In this document: in pieces, positions 1 through 6,901 of the stretch | Layout: each line of letters opens with the position of its first letter | Numbering within the stretch: position 1 is the first letter of the stretch | From: Dehalococcoidales bacterium | Lineage (GTDB): Bacteria; Chloroflexota; Dehalococcoidia; Dehalococcoidales; UBA2162 | DNA: 20,196 bases | NCBI GenBank assembly: GCA_016932435.1 | Contig: JAFGCW010000053.1 | Coordinates: 1 to 20,196 of the forward strand | Reading direction: 5' to 3' | The notes under the pieces: model-generated | What the model saw: the letters and a program-made list of their open reading frames with translations, nothing else | The model's database searches: none | What the model was told of the DNA's origin: nothing | Made by a program: the position numbers and the translations under genes

Positions 1-81
1 ATATTCTGCAATTCCGGGGAATTCTTTGTTGCAACTTCGGGGAATTTTGTTTGCAATTCCGTCCCTTTTTATTATGCAACA
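1..81. mobile_element. Terminus of a probable IS21-type insertion sequence
   Basis: Three tandem direct repeats start at 7, 30 and 52 (period 23 then 22). Each begins TGCAA, and the first two continue through CGGGGAATT to a TTTGT-like end. The third is truncated, after which the sequence runs to TTATGCAACA at 81. Reading inward from 81 on the minus strand it begins TGTTGCA. From family knowledge, multiple tandem transposase-binding repeats near a TG...CA terminus are typical of IS21-type elements. The similarity of the flanking gene to CorC stops exactly at 82. The rest of the element and any target duplication lie outside the window, so the family call is an inference. Confidence 0.55.
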
Positions 82-924
82 AGCATAGGCTGGTCGGACT
101 AGATCATCAATTAAATTCTGCTCATGGAGATAACCTTTCTTCAGACCGATGAATACGTCTTTTGCTACTATGATACCTATCACCCCATCCATATTGTCAC
201 GATATACTGGGAATCGCGATCGTGGTATTTCGACAAAAAGATTAAGGAATTCAGCAACTGTAGAGCCTATCTCAATAGCAATTACTTCAGAGCGTGGTAT
301 CATAACCTCACGGGCTAAACGGTAGCGGAAATCGAAAACCTTATGAAGTATCTTCGCCTCAGGTTCCTCTACTTCGCCTTCTTGCCGTCCAATTGAAATC
401 ATCGTATGGATTTCTTCCACGCTGAACAAACTTCCTGTCGAGTTACCAAATCCAAATAACCGGGTAAATAGTGATACTATCCAATTTAGAACTATCACAA
501 AAGGATACAATAACCACGATATTATCTTGAGTGGGCGAGCGTATATTAAGGATATTTTTTCAGAATGATATGCAGCAATAGTCTTGGGGATAGTTTCAGA
601 AAACACGAGGAGAAGAATTGTTGTACATATAGTTGCAATGAGAACTCCCTGGTTCTCAGGCAGGTATTTTATAGCCAAAGTAGTGGCTATAGCAGCAGTA
701 GCGACGTTGACAAGGTTATTCCCCAGCAATATTGTTGAGAGAAGCTTGGATGGTTGCTCAATCATCTTGGCAATTGATCCTGCTCCTGCTACCTGTTGTT
801 CAACCAGGTACTGTAACCTCACTTTTTGAAGTGAAAATATAGCTGTTTCAGAACTGCTGAAAAACGCCGATAGTATAAGACAAACTCCAAATAGCACTAA
901 ATATATAATTTCGTGTTCGGCCAT
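82..924 (-). pseudogene. CNNM/CorC-HlyC family membrane protein, 3'-truncated by insertion
   Basis: An unbroken frame of 281 codons starts at ATG 922-924, with AAGGAG 8 nt upstream. It reaches 82 and stays open for 27 more IS-derived codons to the window edge. The N-terminus has the DUF21/CNNM signature (LSAFFSSSETAIFSL, residues 18-32). Hydrophobic segments lie at about 6-24, 62-86, 94-116 and 133-155, with a conserved SETIPKT at 109-115. The linker EEIHTMI leads to the first CBS motif, with MIPRSEV at 208-214 and RFPVY at 237-241. Family members are about 420-430 residues with a second CBS and a C-terminal CorC domain; both are missing, and the tail after residue 281 resembles no CBS. The family is known for Mg/Co tolerance and cation efflux. 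The riboswitch upstream points to manganese. The truncated protein may still fold as a membrane domain, but is probably inactive. Confidence 0.85.
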
Positions 925-1002
925 AATATTAACTCCTTAGGAATATGGAGAATTAATAATGTCTTGGTTGTCAATAATCAACTTTTCTTCTGCCTATATC
1001 AT

Positions 1003-1043
1003 AAAAAAAGACCTTCACTGCGCTTAAATTCGCAGTAAAGGTC
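1003..1043 (-). terminator. Attenuator terminator of the riboswitch
   Basis: On the minus strand GACCTTTACTGCG (1043-1031) pairs with CGCAGTGAAGGTC (1022-1010) with one G-U/A-type imperfection, and is followed by seven Ts (1009-1003). The 5' arm contains CCTTTAC, which also forms the 3' strand of aptamer helix P1. Aptamer and terminator are therefore mutually exclusive, which implies a ligand-ON switch. Confidence 0.85.
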
Positions 1044-1132
1044 TCGCTAGTTAGTACTTTCCTAACCAACAACTCCCGGGCCTTCAAGACCGTGTTGACG
1101 GGAGTTGCTTCGTTAGCTACTCCCCTTTACGT
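1034..1132 (-). promoter_or_regulatory. yybP-ykoY family (Mn2+) riboswitch aptamer
   Basis: The minus strand reads GTAAAGGGGAGTAGC at the 5' end and GCGAGACCTTTAC at the 3' end. The GGGGAGTAGC and AGACC blocks are hallmarks of the yybP-ykoY class. P1 is GTAAAGG with CCTTTAC (7 bp). An inner helix pairs AACTCCC (1106-1100) with GGGAGTT (1077-1071), closing an arm that contains GTCAACACGGTC. CTAAC and GTTAG flank it. The class is known to sense Mn2+ and control Mn efflux or homeostasis genes. It sits about 110 nt upstream of the CNNM/CorC start with a terminator between them. I identified it from memory of the consensus, without a covariance search. Confidence 0.85.
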
Positions 1133-1136
1133 ATTT

Positions 1137-1165
1137 ATATTGTCAAAATAGTACATTTTTGTCAA
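1137..1165 (-). promoter_or_regulatory. Sigma-70 type promoter for the riboswitch transcript
   Basis: The minus strand has TTGACA (1165-1160), a 17-nt spacer and CAATAT (1142-1137). The predicted start falls near 1131, the first base of the riboswitch P1. A second TTGACA at 1146-1141 is probably coincidental. Confidence 0.55.
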
Positions 1166-1313
1166 TTATAAGCATATCGTCGATTAACAAACATCGGGAT
1201 GTCTGTGCAGCCATACTAACACGTATTTGATACCTTTTACCTTTTCCACCGAGTGCAAGTAGCAGTGTACTGACACTGTGAGGTGAGTTTGACGACGCGA
1301 ATAGGCATACCAT

Positions 1314-2153
1314 TCATCCGACTGGCTGGTAGGCATCTGGGCGTGCAATATCGCCGTAGAACTCTACTCGCCGGTCATTGATGATGTCGATAACTCGGGG
1401 AAAACTTTTTCTTCTGGCAAATGCCAGGTCAAGTTCACAGTGCAAAATCTCTTCGCTTCTTATGCCGGCACTGACTTTAGTCATCCCTCGGGCATTAACT
1501 ATCTTGCTGAGTCCGAGGTACTTGTGTTCACGCTCTCTACCTACACGGTCAGCTGCTATGATGTGGACGAAGTTTTCCACAGCACGGGTGTTGATTATGT
1601 GTTTGGCAACTATGTCGTATCGACGTGGCCAGTTGGTAGGGACAACGATGACACCTGCACCCTGTAACATCAGGACACGGGCGGGCTCTGGAAAGGTAAT
1701 GTCGTGACAGATGAGTATCCCAATATTGCCGATAGGAGTTCGGTAGACTTTAAAAGACTCGTCTCCGCGATCAATAAAGCGGTCGACACCAGCCGGAGCA
1801 ATGTGTGTTTTGCGATAGACGCCCACAATACTATCCGGCCCGACGAATGCAGCGGCGTTGAAAAGCCTATCGTTATCCATCTCCAATAATCCGAAAATGA
1901 CGTACACGCCAAGTTCTTTGCAGAGGTTTGCCACTCTGTTAGTTGCGGAACCCGGTATTGTCTCCGAATGAGCCATAGCCTCATCTCGGCTATCGTACCA
2001 GTAGCCTGTTAGCGCACACTCCGGGAAGACAATGAGTTCGGCTCCTTCAGCAGCGGCTTCTTGTATCCCGAGTAACATCTTTTCTAGATTCTTATCACTC
2101 TTCAGTAATTTCGGATTCATTTGCACAGCAGTAACTTTCAAGATGTTGTTCAC
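1314..2153 (-). CDS. Nitrilase-superfamily carbon-nitrogen hydrolase
   Basis: The 279-residue protein covers the full single-domain length of the family. The catalytic triad is visible: Glu45 in VFPECALTGY, Lys115 in YRKTH and Cys149 in ILICHD. These enzymes hydrolyse amides or N-carbamoyl groups in the cytoplasm; the sequence does not tell me the substrate. Candidates by family are N-carbamoylputrescine amidase-like or omega-amidase-like enzymes. The start is GTG at 2153-2151, supported by AGGAGA (2166-2161) 7 nt upstream. It is a single-gene unit with its own promoter (2192-2220) and a 15-bp palindrome at the predicted +1. The methyltransferase upstream lies on the same strand but is separated by 146 nt, so the two are probably not one operon. 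Confidence 0.9.
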   Translation of the reverse strand: MNNILKVTAVQMNPKLLKSDKNLEKMLLGIQEAAAEGAELIVFPECALTGYWYDSRDEAMAHSETIPGSATNRVANLCKELGVYVIFGLLEMDNDRLFNAAAFVGPDSIVGVYRKTHIAPAGVDRFIDRGDESFKVYRTPIGNIGILICHDITFPEPARVLMLQGAGVIVVPTNWPRRYDIVAKHIINTRAVENFVHIIAADRVGREREHKYLGLSKIVNARGMTKVSAGIRSEEILHCELDLAFARRKSFPRVIDIINDRRVEFYGDIARPDAYQPVG

Positions 2154-2169
2154 GGTACTATCTCCTGCT

Positions 2170-2184
2170 ACTCGTATTACGAGT
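2170..2184. promoter_or_regulatory. 15-bp palindrome at the nitrilase transcription start
   Basis: ACTCGTA-T-TACGAGT is a perfect inverted repeat with a 1-nt centre. It lies 4 nt upstream of the nitrilase ribosome binding site and begins where transcription from the 2192-2220 promoter should start. It may be a repressor operator just downstream of +1. The regulator is unknown. Confidence 0.45.
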
Positions 2185-2191
2185 CCACGGC

Positions 2192-2220
2192 ATTATACAA
2201 CCTGTACGCACGACAAACAA
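2192..2220 (-). promoter_or_regulatory. Promoter for the nitrilase gene
   Basis: The minus strand has TTGTTT (2220-2215), a 17-nt spacer and a perfect TATAAT (2197-2192). It lies in the otherwise empty 2154-2299 gap, so it probably drives the nitrilase gene alone. Confidence 0.5.
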
Positions 2221-2299
2221 GCATTCGATTTCTATATGAAGAATGATGACCCTACCGAGTGTGTAACTATGTCGTATGGTTTGAGTTCTGTTTATAGGA

Positions 2300-3013
2300 C
2301 TAATACTTTTCAATCACGAACGTAGCATAACCTTCATAATCTCTGCGAAATCCAAAATACGTGTCATACCATTTTTTACACCACTCGAGACGACTCGGAT
2401 CATCCGGGTAGTCCTTGCAGGCAGCCAGGTTCCTTCGTGCGCTCCACATGATATAGCGTTCCCATTCATTGTGTGTATCTGTTGCCATTGAAGTGATAAC
2501 ATATCCGTTTTCGTAGAAAACATGGTAAATAGCCTTTAATGGAAGCGTTTCTCCCTCGAATTCGATAAGCTCTGCCGGAGTTTTATCAACCTTTGAAAAA
2601 CGGGTGCCGATAATCAGCTTCGCACCAGGTTTCACATATTTTTCAAGCAGGTGAATCGTCCCTTCGATACCTCCGAAATCTTCGCCGCTTAAACAGGTAA
2701 AATCGAATTTTTCATCCGTCGTCCATTCAAGCACATCGGCGCAGATCAGCCTGATGTCTTTGATTCCTGCTTCCTGGAGACGTTTTTCCCCTTTATCGAT
2801 ATATTCCTGGTATCTGTCTACTCCGGTACCTTTGATGCCGAAGGCTTCATTCCATGTTTTCAGCATTTCTCCATAACCGCAGCAAAGATCGAGAACACTT
2901 GAATTTGAGTTCATTCCGGATGTGTACCCGATTTCGACTATCTTTTCAATTGGCGTCATGCTGATGAGATGCTGGCTGGTTTCTATATCATTAATGATTG
3001 CTTTGTAATCCAT
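2300..3013 (-). CDS. Class I SAM-dependent methyltransferase
   Basis: The 237-residue protein has motif I VLDLCCGYGE at residues 40-49, followed by GTGVDRYQEYI (the acidic end of strand 2) and a motif-II-like IRLICADVLEW. This is the standard Rossmann SAM fold. The C-terminal part (WERYIMWSARRN..., then EWCKKWYDTYFGFRRDYEGYATFVIEK) resembles small-molecule methyltransferases. The substrate cannot be read from sequence. ATG at 3013 has AAAGGAA 8 nt upstream. It is transcribed divergently from the TetR gene, with facing promoters in a 154-bp gap, so the TetR repressor may influence it. Whether it modifies the compound exported by the neighbouring ABC transporter is a guess from position. Confidence 0.85.
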   Translation of the reverse strand: MDYKAIINDIETSQHLISMTPIEKIVEIGYTSGMNSNSSVLDLCCGYGEMLKTWNEAFGIKGTGVDRYQEYIDKGEKRLQEAGIKDIRLICADVLEWTTDEKFDFTCLSGEDFGGIEGTIHLLEKYVKPGAKLIIGTRFSKVDKTPAELIEFEGETLPLKAIYHVFYENGYVITSMATDTHNEWERYIMWSARRNLAACKDYPDDPSRLEWCKKWYDTYFGFRRDYEGYATFVIEKY

Positions 3014-3043
3014 TTTCTATATTCCTTTGAATTAGTAATGTCT

Positions 3044-3071
3044 ATAGTAAACTAAATTGCCTGATATGCAA
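3044..3071 (-). promoter_or_regulatory. Promoter for the methyltransferase
   Basis: The minus strand has TTGCAT (3071-3066), a 16-nt spacer and TACTAT (3049-3044), 30 nt upstream of the start codon. Confidence 0.45.
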
Positions 3072-3093
3072 AATAGTATCTTTATTTTTAATC

Positions 3094-3121
3094 TTGACAA
3101 ATTATATATAATGTATATAAT
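3094..3121 (+). promoter_or_regulatory. TetR-ABC operon promoter with overlapping operator
   Basis: TTGACA (3094-3099), a 16-nt spacer and TATAAT (3116-3121) form a near-consensus promoter. An inverted repeat, ATTATATA (3101-3108) and TATATAAT (3114-3121), covers the spacer and the -10 box. That is where a self-repressing TetR protein would bind. The repeat is entirely A/T, so the operator call is weaker than the promoter call. Confidence 0.6.
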
Positions 3122-3167
3122 ATATCTAAATACTTCAAATATATGGTTGATGATAAGAGGAAATATA

Positions 3168-3782
3168 ATGGCAGGCAGGAAAAACAGGGCTGAAAAGAAC
3201 AGGAACAGCATTATCAGGGCGGCAACCGAACTCTTTCTGGTGCAGGGGATAAAAAAGGTTTCTGTGAGTGATGTAGCTCAAAAAGCCGGCGTTACCTCTG
3301 CGACTATATATAACCGGTTCGGCAGTAAGGACGCGCTGGTCCGTGAAGTGATTATCGAATGGTTTACTAAAACACTGGAAGATTACAAGCTGGTGCTGAA
3401 TTCGGAGCTGCCTTTTGAAGAGAAACTCCAAAAGGTAATGTCTTTCAAATCGGACCTGGCAGGGAAGATGCACGGCGAATTCCTGATGGCGGCGACTTCT
3501 GATATAGATCCTCAGACAAAAGAGTATTTTGAACAAGAATACATGGTGGAACTGATTCGCAGTGTAAACGAATTTTATATTGAAGGCAGACAACAGGGGT
3601 ACATCGATCCCGAGCTTTCCACTGAGACTATTCTGCGATACACAGAAATCATACGAAGAGGATTACAAGCCGAAGCTGAACTGGCAACGGATCCTGACTA
3701 TACTTCAAAGCTGCTGCGTGAATTAACGCCTATCTTTTTATATGGAATTATGGGCAGACAGGAAAGGAAAGAAAACGAATGA
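3168..3782 (+). CDS. TetR/AcrR-family transcriptional regulator
   Basis: I chose the start MAGRKNRAE at 3168, with AAGAGG at 3155-3160. The upstream in-frame ATGs lie inside or before the promoter. The 204-residue protein has a classic TetR N-terminal helix-turn-helix (residues about 10-55): IIRAATELFLVQGIKKVSV, then TSATIYNRFGSKDALV. The C-terminal ligand-binding half is divergent, as is usual. The stop overlaps the ABC ATPase start (ATGA at 3779-3782), so the three genes are one operon. The protein probably represses its own promoter until an inducer, likely a transported compound, binds. The ligand is unknown. Confidence 0.93.
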   Translation: MAGRKNRAEKNRNSIIRAATELFLVQGIKKVSVSDVAQKAGVTSATIYNRFGSKDALVREVIIEWFTKTLEDYKLVLNSELPFEEKLQKVMSFKSDLAGKMHGEFLMAATSDIDPQTKEYFEQEYMVELIRSVNEFYIEGRQQGYIDPELSTETILRYTEIIRRGLQAEAELATDPDYTSKLLRELTPIFLYGIMGRQERKENE

Positions 3783-4687
3783 CAGAACATTCAGTGATTC
3801 ACACGGAAAATCTAACCAAGCACTATGGTGATGTAAAGGCTCTGGTCGATCTTAACCTGGATATCCCAGCCGGAGAAATATTCGGTTTTTTAGGACCGAA
3901 TGGCGCCGGTAAAACGACCACAATCCGGACACTGCTCGATGAAATCCGCCCGACCTCGGGGAAAGCGTCGATACTGGGACTGGATACCCATAAGAAATCT
4001 GTCGAGATAAGAAAACACATTGGATATCTTCCCGGTGATCTCGCTATGTACCCCGGTCTAACCGGCAGGGACACCCTTACTTATTTCGCGAATCTCCGTG
4101 GTGGGGTAGACTGGCAGTATGTCGATCAGCTTGCAGATAGGCTCAATGCAGACCTGTCAAAGAAAGTCGGCGACCTGTCATCGGGAAACCGGCAGAAAGT
4201 CGGGCTTATTCAGGCATTTATGAATAAACCGGAGGTGCTTATCCTGGACGAACCCAGTTCAGGCCTTGATCCGCTTATCCAGCGTGAATTTCAGTCGATG
4301 CTTCGCGAAGCATCGAAATCGGGGTGCTGCGTATTTCTGTCCAGCCATACCCTTTCCGAGGTTCAGCATGTTGCCGACCGTGTCGGTATTATTCGTCAGG
4401 GGATTCTCGCTGCTGTTGAATATATATCCCAGTTAAGATCAAAAGCAATGCGGAGAATCGAGCTTGATTTCGAGGAGCACGTCGAACGTGAAGTATTCGA
4501 AGCGATACCCGGAACTCGGGATATATCGGTGGGTGATACACGGGTAATTCTTTCCTATGACGGTAAAATGGAGGAAATGCTCCGCGTAGTCATGGATAAG
4601 TATGAACTCCTTGATATTCGTAGCCAGGAAGCCGATCTTGAGGAAATATTCCTGACCTACTACCGTGGAGAGGAGGTTGCGGCATAA
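3779..4687 (+). CDS. ABC transporter ATP-binding protein (exporter type)
   Basis: The 302-residue protein has Walker A GPNGAGKTT (residues 39-47), a signature LSSGNRQKVGL (LSGGQ variant with S and N), Walker B VLILDEPSSGLDP and the H-loop SSHTLSE. The C-terminal extension (after about 215) is typical of DrrA/CcmA-like drug- or lipid-export ATPases. It overlaps TetR by 4 nt and the permease by 1 nt (TAATG), so translation is coupled and the products form one complex: two copies of this subunit with the following permease. The substrate is unknown. TetR control and the exporter class suggest efflux of a toxic or hydrophobic compound. Confidence 0.95.
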   Translation: MTEHSVIHTENLTKHYGDVKALVDLNLDIPAGEIFGFLGPNGAGKTTTIRTLLDEIRPTSGKASILGLDTHKKSVEIRKHIGYLPGDLAMYPGLTGRDTLTYFANLRGGVDWQYVDQLADRLNADLSKKVGDLSSGNRQKVGLIQAFMNKPEVLILDEPSSGLDPLIQREFQSMLREASKSGCCVFLSSHTLSEVQHVADRVGIIRQGILAAVEYISQLRSKAMRRIELDFEEHVEREVFEAIPGTRDISVGDTRVILSYDGKMEEMLRVVMDKYELLDIRSQEADLEEIFLTYYRGEEVAA

Positions 4688-6351
4688 TGCTGGTCAATGT
4701 ATTTACCAAGTCGGTCCGTGACCACTGGATCGGTTCGACGATTGCCTTTGTCAGTCTTGTACTGATGCTACTCTTCGCTATATCGGTGTACCGGAATTTC
4801 GATATAAATATCTACCAGGAGATGCCCGACGTGATGAAAACTATCATGGGCATCCCTCCTCTTGCCGATGCCGCCAGCCTTGCTATCAGTGTTTACCTTG
4901 CGGGAGTGGGCTCATGGGCGTTAACGGGAATGATTATAGCCTTCGGTTCCGGTTCTATCGCCAGCGAGGAGAGTAACGGCACCATCGGCCTGCTTCTCGG
5001 TAATCCGAAAAGCCGTAATAATGTGCTGATTTCAAAGACTCTGGCTATTACTCTGCTTATGACTGCTAGTGTCGCCGGATTATGGGGAGCTTCTTATCTG
5101 CTGACCGCCATGCTGGATGTCAGTATCGAGGGAATGCACGTCGAGGCTCTGTGCGTTCACTTACTGGCTGTCGTCCTGTTTCACGGATTTCTTGCTCTGG
5201 CGATTGGTGCATGGACGGGAAACAGGGGGATGGCTGCCGGGATCACCACGGGTGTCATGATAGTGTCCATATTCGCCACCGGACTTATTCCGCTTATCGA
5301 AGGCTGGGAAGACCTGGCGAAGATATTTCCCTGGTATTACCTGAACAGCAGCGAACCGCTATTGAACGGGGTCGACTGGGGGCACATAGGTATACTGGCT
5401 GGATTCGCCGCTCTTTTCTTCATTCTCTCCATCATCGGAATAAACAGGCGTGACCTGAAAAGCCGCAATATCGGTGTTACTCTTATGGACAGGCTGCGAA
5501 ATTATCCCCTGACCCAGAAGGTTATCAGCAGGCTGGCCGGTTCGACCCGGGTTTCGAGGATATGGATTAAGACATTCTCCGAGCATCAGAGCCTGCTTAT
5601 TATTATCGGGTACGTGATGTTCCTTTCGAGTATCATGATAGGCCTGCTTTATGACTTTATGCCGATTGAGACTATGTCACGACTTATAGAATCATATCCC
5701 GAACTGAATACTATCTTCGCCGCGTTCGGTGGCGGGGATTTCAGTACACCGGAGGGATTTTTTCAGCTTGAAATATTCAGCCTGATGGCGCCGGCGGCAA
5801 CGCTTATCGCAGGTATCGCAGTGGGGACTCGCGCTCTTGCCGGAGAGGAATCCAAAAACACGATGGGGCTGCTCCTTGCCAATCCTGTGAAACGGTCGAG
5901 GATAGTGATAGAGAAATCACTGGCGATGTTAATCTGCTGTGTAGTTGCCGGAGTAGTCACCTTTCTTGGTGTGGCGGCAGGATCTCTGTTCGGCGGCCTG
6001 GATATGAATATGGGAAATATCGCTGCTGCCTGTCTGCTTGCTGTACTCCTGGGACTTGCCTTCGGAATGCTGTCGCTGGGTCTTGCTGCGGCTACGGGTC
6101 AGGGTAAAATTGCTTCCTTCGGCAGTATCGGACTCGTCCTGGTTTCGTATATCACTGCATCATTTCTGCCGTTAAGCGACAATCTTGCCGGCTATGCCAA
6201 ATGGTCGCCGTACTATTATTATACGGGCAGTAATCCGATGGAAAACGGCCTGGACCTGGGGCATGTTGCGGTACTCGGTATCATGGCTGCTGTCTTCTTT
6301 GTTCTTTCGATATACCTGTTTCAAAGGAGAGACCTGCGGTATAACGGCTAG
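4687..6351 (+). CDS. Two-module ABC-2 type exporter permease
   Basis: The 554-residue membrane protein consists of two homologous six-helix halves. Each half carries the cue GSGSIASEESNGTIGLLLGNPKSR or GTRALAGEESKNTMGLLLANPVKR, split here by position at about residues 90-110 and 385-405; the shared core is EES(N/K).T.GLLL.NP. Each half ends in SIIGINRRDLKSR or LSIYLFQRRDLRYNG. It resembles the fused permeases annotated as exporters of polyketide-type antibiotics. One polypeptide supplies both membrane halves to pair with the ATPase dimer. It is the last gene of the operon, followed directly by a terminator. The substrate is not predictable. Confidence 0.9.
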   Translation: MLVNVFTKSVRDHWIGSTIAFVSLVLMLLFAISVYRNFDINIYQEMPDVMKTIMGIPPLADAASLAISVYLAGVGSWALTGMIIAFGSGSIASEESNGTIGLLLGNPKSRNNVLISKTLAITLLMTASVAGLWGASYLLTAMLDVSIEGMHVEALCVHLLAVVLFHGFLALAIGAWTGNRGMAAGITTGVMIVSIFATGLIPLIEGWEDLAKIFPWYYLNSSEPLLNGVDWGHIGILAGFAALFFILSIIGINRRDLKSRNIGVTLMDRLRNYPLTQKVISRLAGSTRVSRIWIKTFSEHQSLLIIIGYVMFLSSIMIGLLYDFMPIETMSRLIESYPELNTIFAAFGGGDFSTPEGFFQLEIFSLMAPAATLIAGIAVGTRALAGEESKNTMGLLLANPVKRSRIVIEKSLAMLICCVVAGVVTFLGVAAGSLFGGLDMNMGNIAAACLLAVLLGLAFGMLSLGLAAATGQGKIASFGSIGLVLVSYITASFLPLSDNLAGYAKWSPYYYYTGSNPMENGLDLGHVAVLGIMAAVFFVLSIYLFQRRDLRYNG

Positions 6352-6372
6352 TTACCATAGCATTTTAGAAAT

Positions 6373-6410
6373 AAGCAAAGCCGGTCACATGACCGGCTTT
6401 GCTTTTAATA
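6373..6410 (+). terminator. Intrinsic terminator of the TetR-ABC operon
   Basis: A 15-bp perfect inverted repeat, AAGCAAAGCCGGTCA / TGACCGGCTTTGCTT (6373-6387 / 6390-6404), is followed by TTTT. It lies 21 nt after the permease stop. It also lies 14 nt beyond the hicA stop on the other strand, so it may serve both converging transcripts. Confidence 0.85.
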
Positions 6411-6423
6411 CTTACTGTAAGAT

Positions 6424-6636
6424 TTATAACAGTTTCTTAAAATCATCGATGCTTAGACCTGCATCTTTCACTATTCCTGCCATGGTATAAGCATTTACTG
6501 GATTTGATCTTGGAATGGTGATAATTCGTTCGCCGTTAGTCATTGTAATGTGTTTACCCTGTCTTGTAATCCAGAAACCTGATTTCTGAAAAGCGTTAAC
6601 GGCACGCTAGTGGTTTATACCAGGCAAACTGGGCAT
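6424..6636 (-). pseudogene. hicA: HicA-family toxin with in-frame TAG
   Basis: The minus frame from ATG 6636 to TAA 6424 gives 70 codons of HicA (YcfA-like mRNA interferase) sequence, broken by TAG at codon 10 (6609-6607). It reads MPSLPGINH, stop, RAVNAFQKSGFWITRQGKHI. Downstream, the family hallmarks are intact: the GF..TRQGKH strand with the catalytic His, IPRSNPVNAYTMAGIV and a final DDFKKLL. The start is 4 nt after the hicB stop. A single C-to-T change from CAG would explain the stop. Reinitiation at the internal ATG (MTNGER...) would drop the catalytic His, so the toxin is probably dead. A read error or suppression is possible. Confidence 0.75.
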
Positions 6637-6640
6637 CGTT

Positions 6641-6835
6641 CTACCCGATTTCTACACATCGGGATTCTTTGTCTTTTGTTATTTCATCGACCGTTTCCAG
6701 ATATGATTTTATTGCATCCTTAATATTATCCATTGCTTCGTCCTCTGTTTTCCCCTGAGACCAGCAACCGGGAAGTCCGGGTACCCAGACTGCGAAACCT
6801 TCATCATTTTGTTTAATACTAACCTTGTATTTCAT
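6641..6835 (-). CDS. hicB: HicB-family antitoxin
   Basis: The 64-residue protein has the short HicB fold: YKVSIKQNDEGFAVWVPGLPGCWSQGKTEDEA, matching the family pattern of a (V/A)..PGLPGC.SQG..EEA core followed by NIKDAIKSYLE. It neutralises the HicA ribonuclease and usually represses its own promoter. ATG at 6835 is preceded by AGAGGAT. The gene order is antitoxin first. A TATAAT overlapped by a perfect inverted repeat lies 11-35 nt upstream. The protein lacks an obvious separate DNA-binding domain, so repression may need the complex. With hicA broken, it is an orphan antitoxin. Confidence 0.88.
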   Translation of the reverse strand: MKYKVSIKQNDEGFAVWVPGLPGCWSQGKTEDEAMDNIKDAIKSYLETVDEITKDKESRCVEIG

Positions 6836-6846
6836 GTGAATCCTCT

Positions 6847-6870
6847 ATTAAGTAATATCACTTAATTATA
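6847..6870 (-). promoter_or_regulatory. hicBA promoter -10 and operator
   Basis: The inverted repeat ATTAAGT / ACTTAAT (6847-6853 / 6860-6866, 6-nt centre) overlaps TATAAT on the minus strand (6870-6865). This is a typical autoregulatory arrangement for a toxin-antitoxin operon. No good -35 is seen. Confidence 0.6.
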
Positions 6871-6901
6871 AACCGAGGGAAGCTTGATATTCCAGATTGT
6901 A

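Noticed and set aside
584..829. Plus-strand frame of 81 codons, and another at 124-318
   Set aside because: They are shadows antisense to the continuous CNNM/CorC frame, which has clear family motifs and a ribosome site.
1263..1278. CAGTGT-actg-ACACTG hairpin after the nitrilase gene as a terminator
   Set aside because: No T-run follows on either strand and the stem is only 6 bp.
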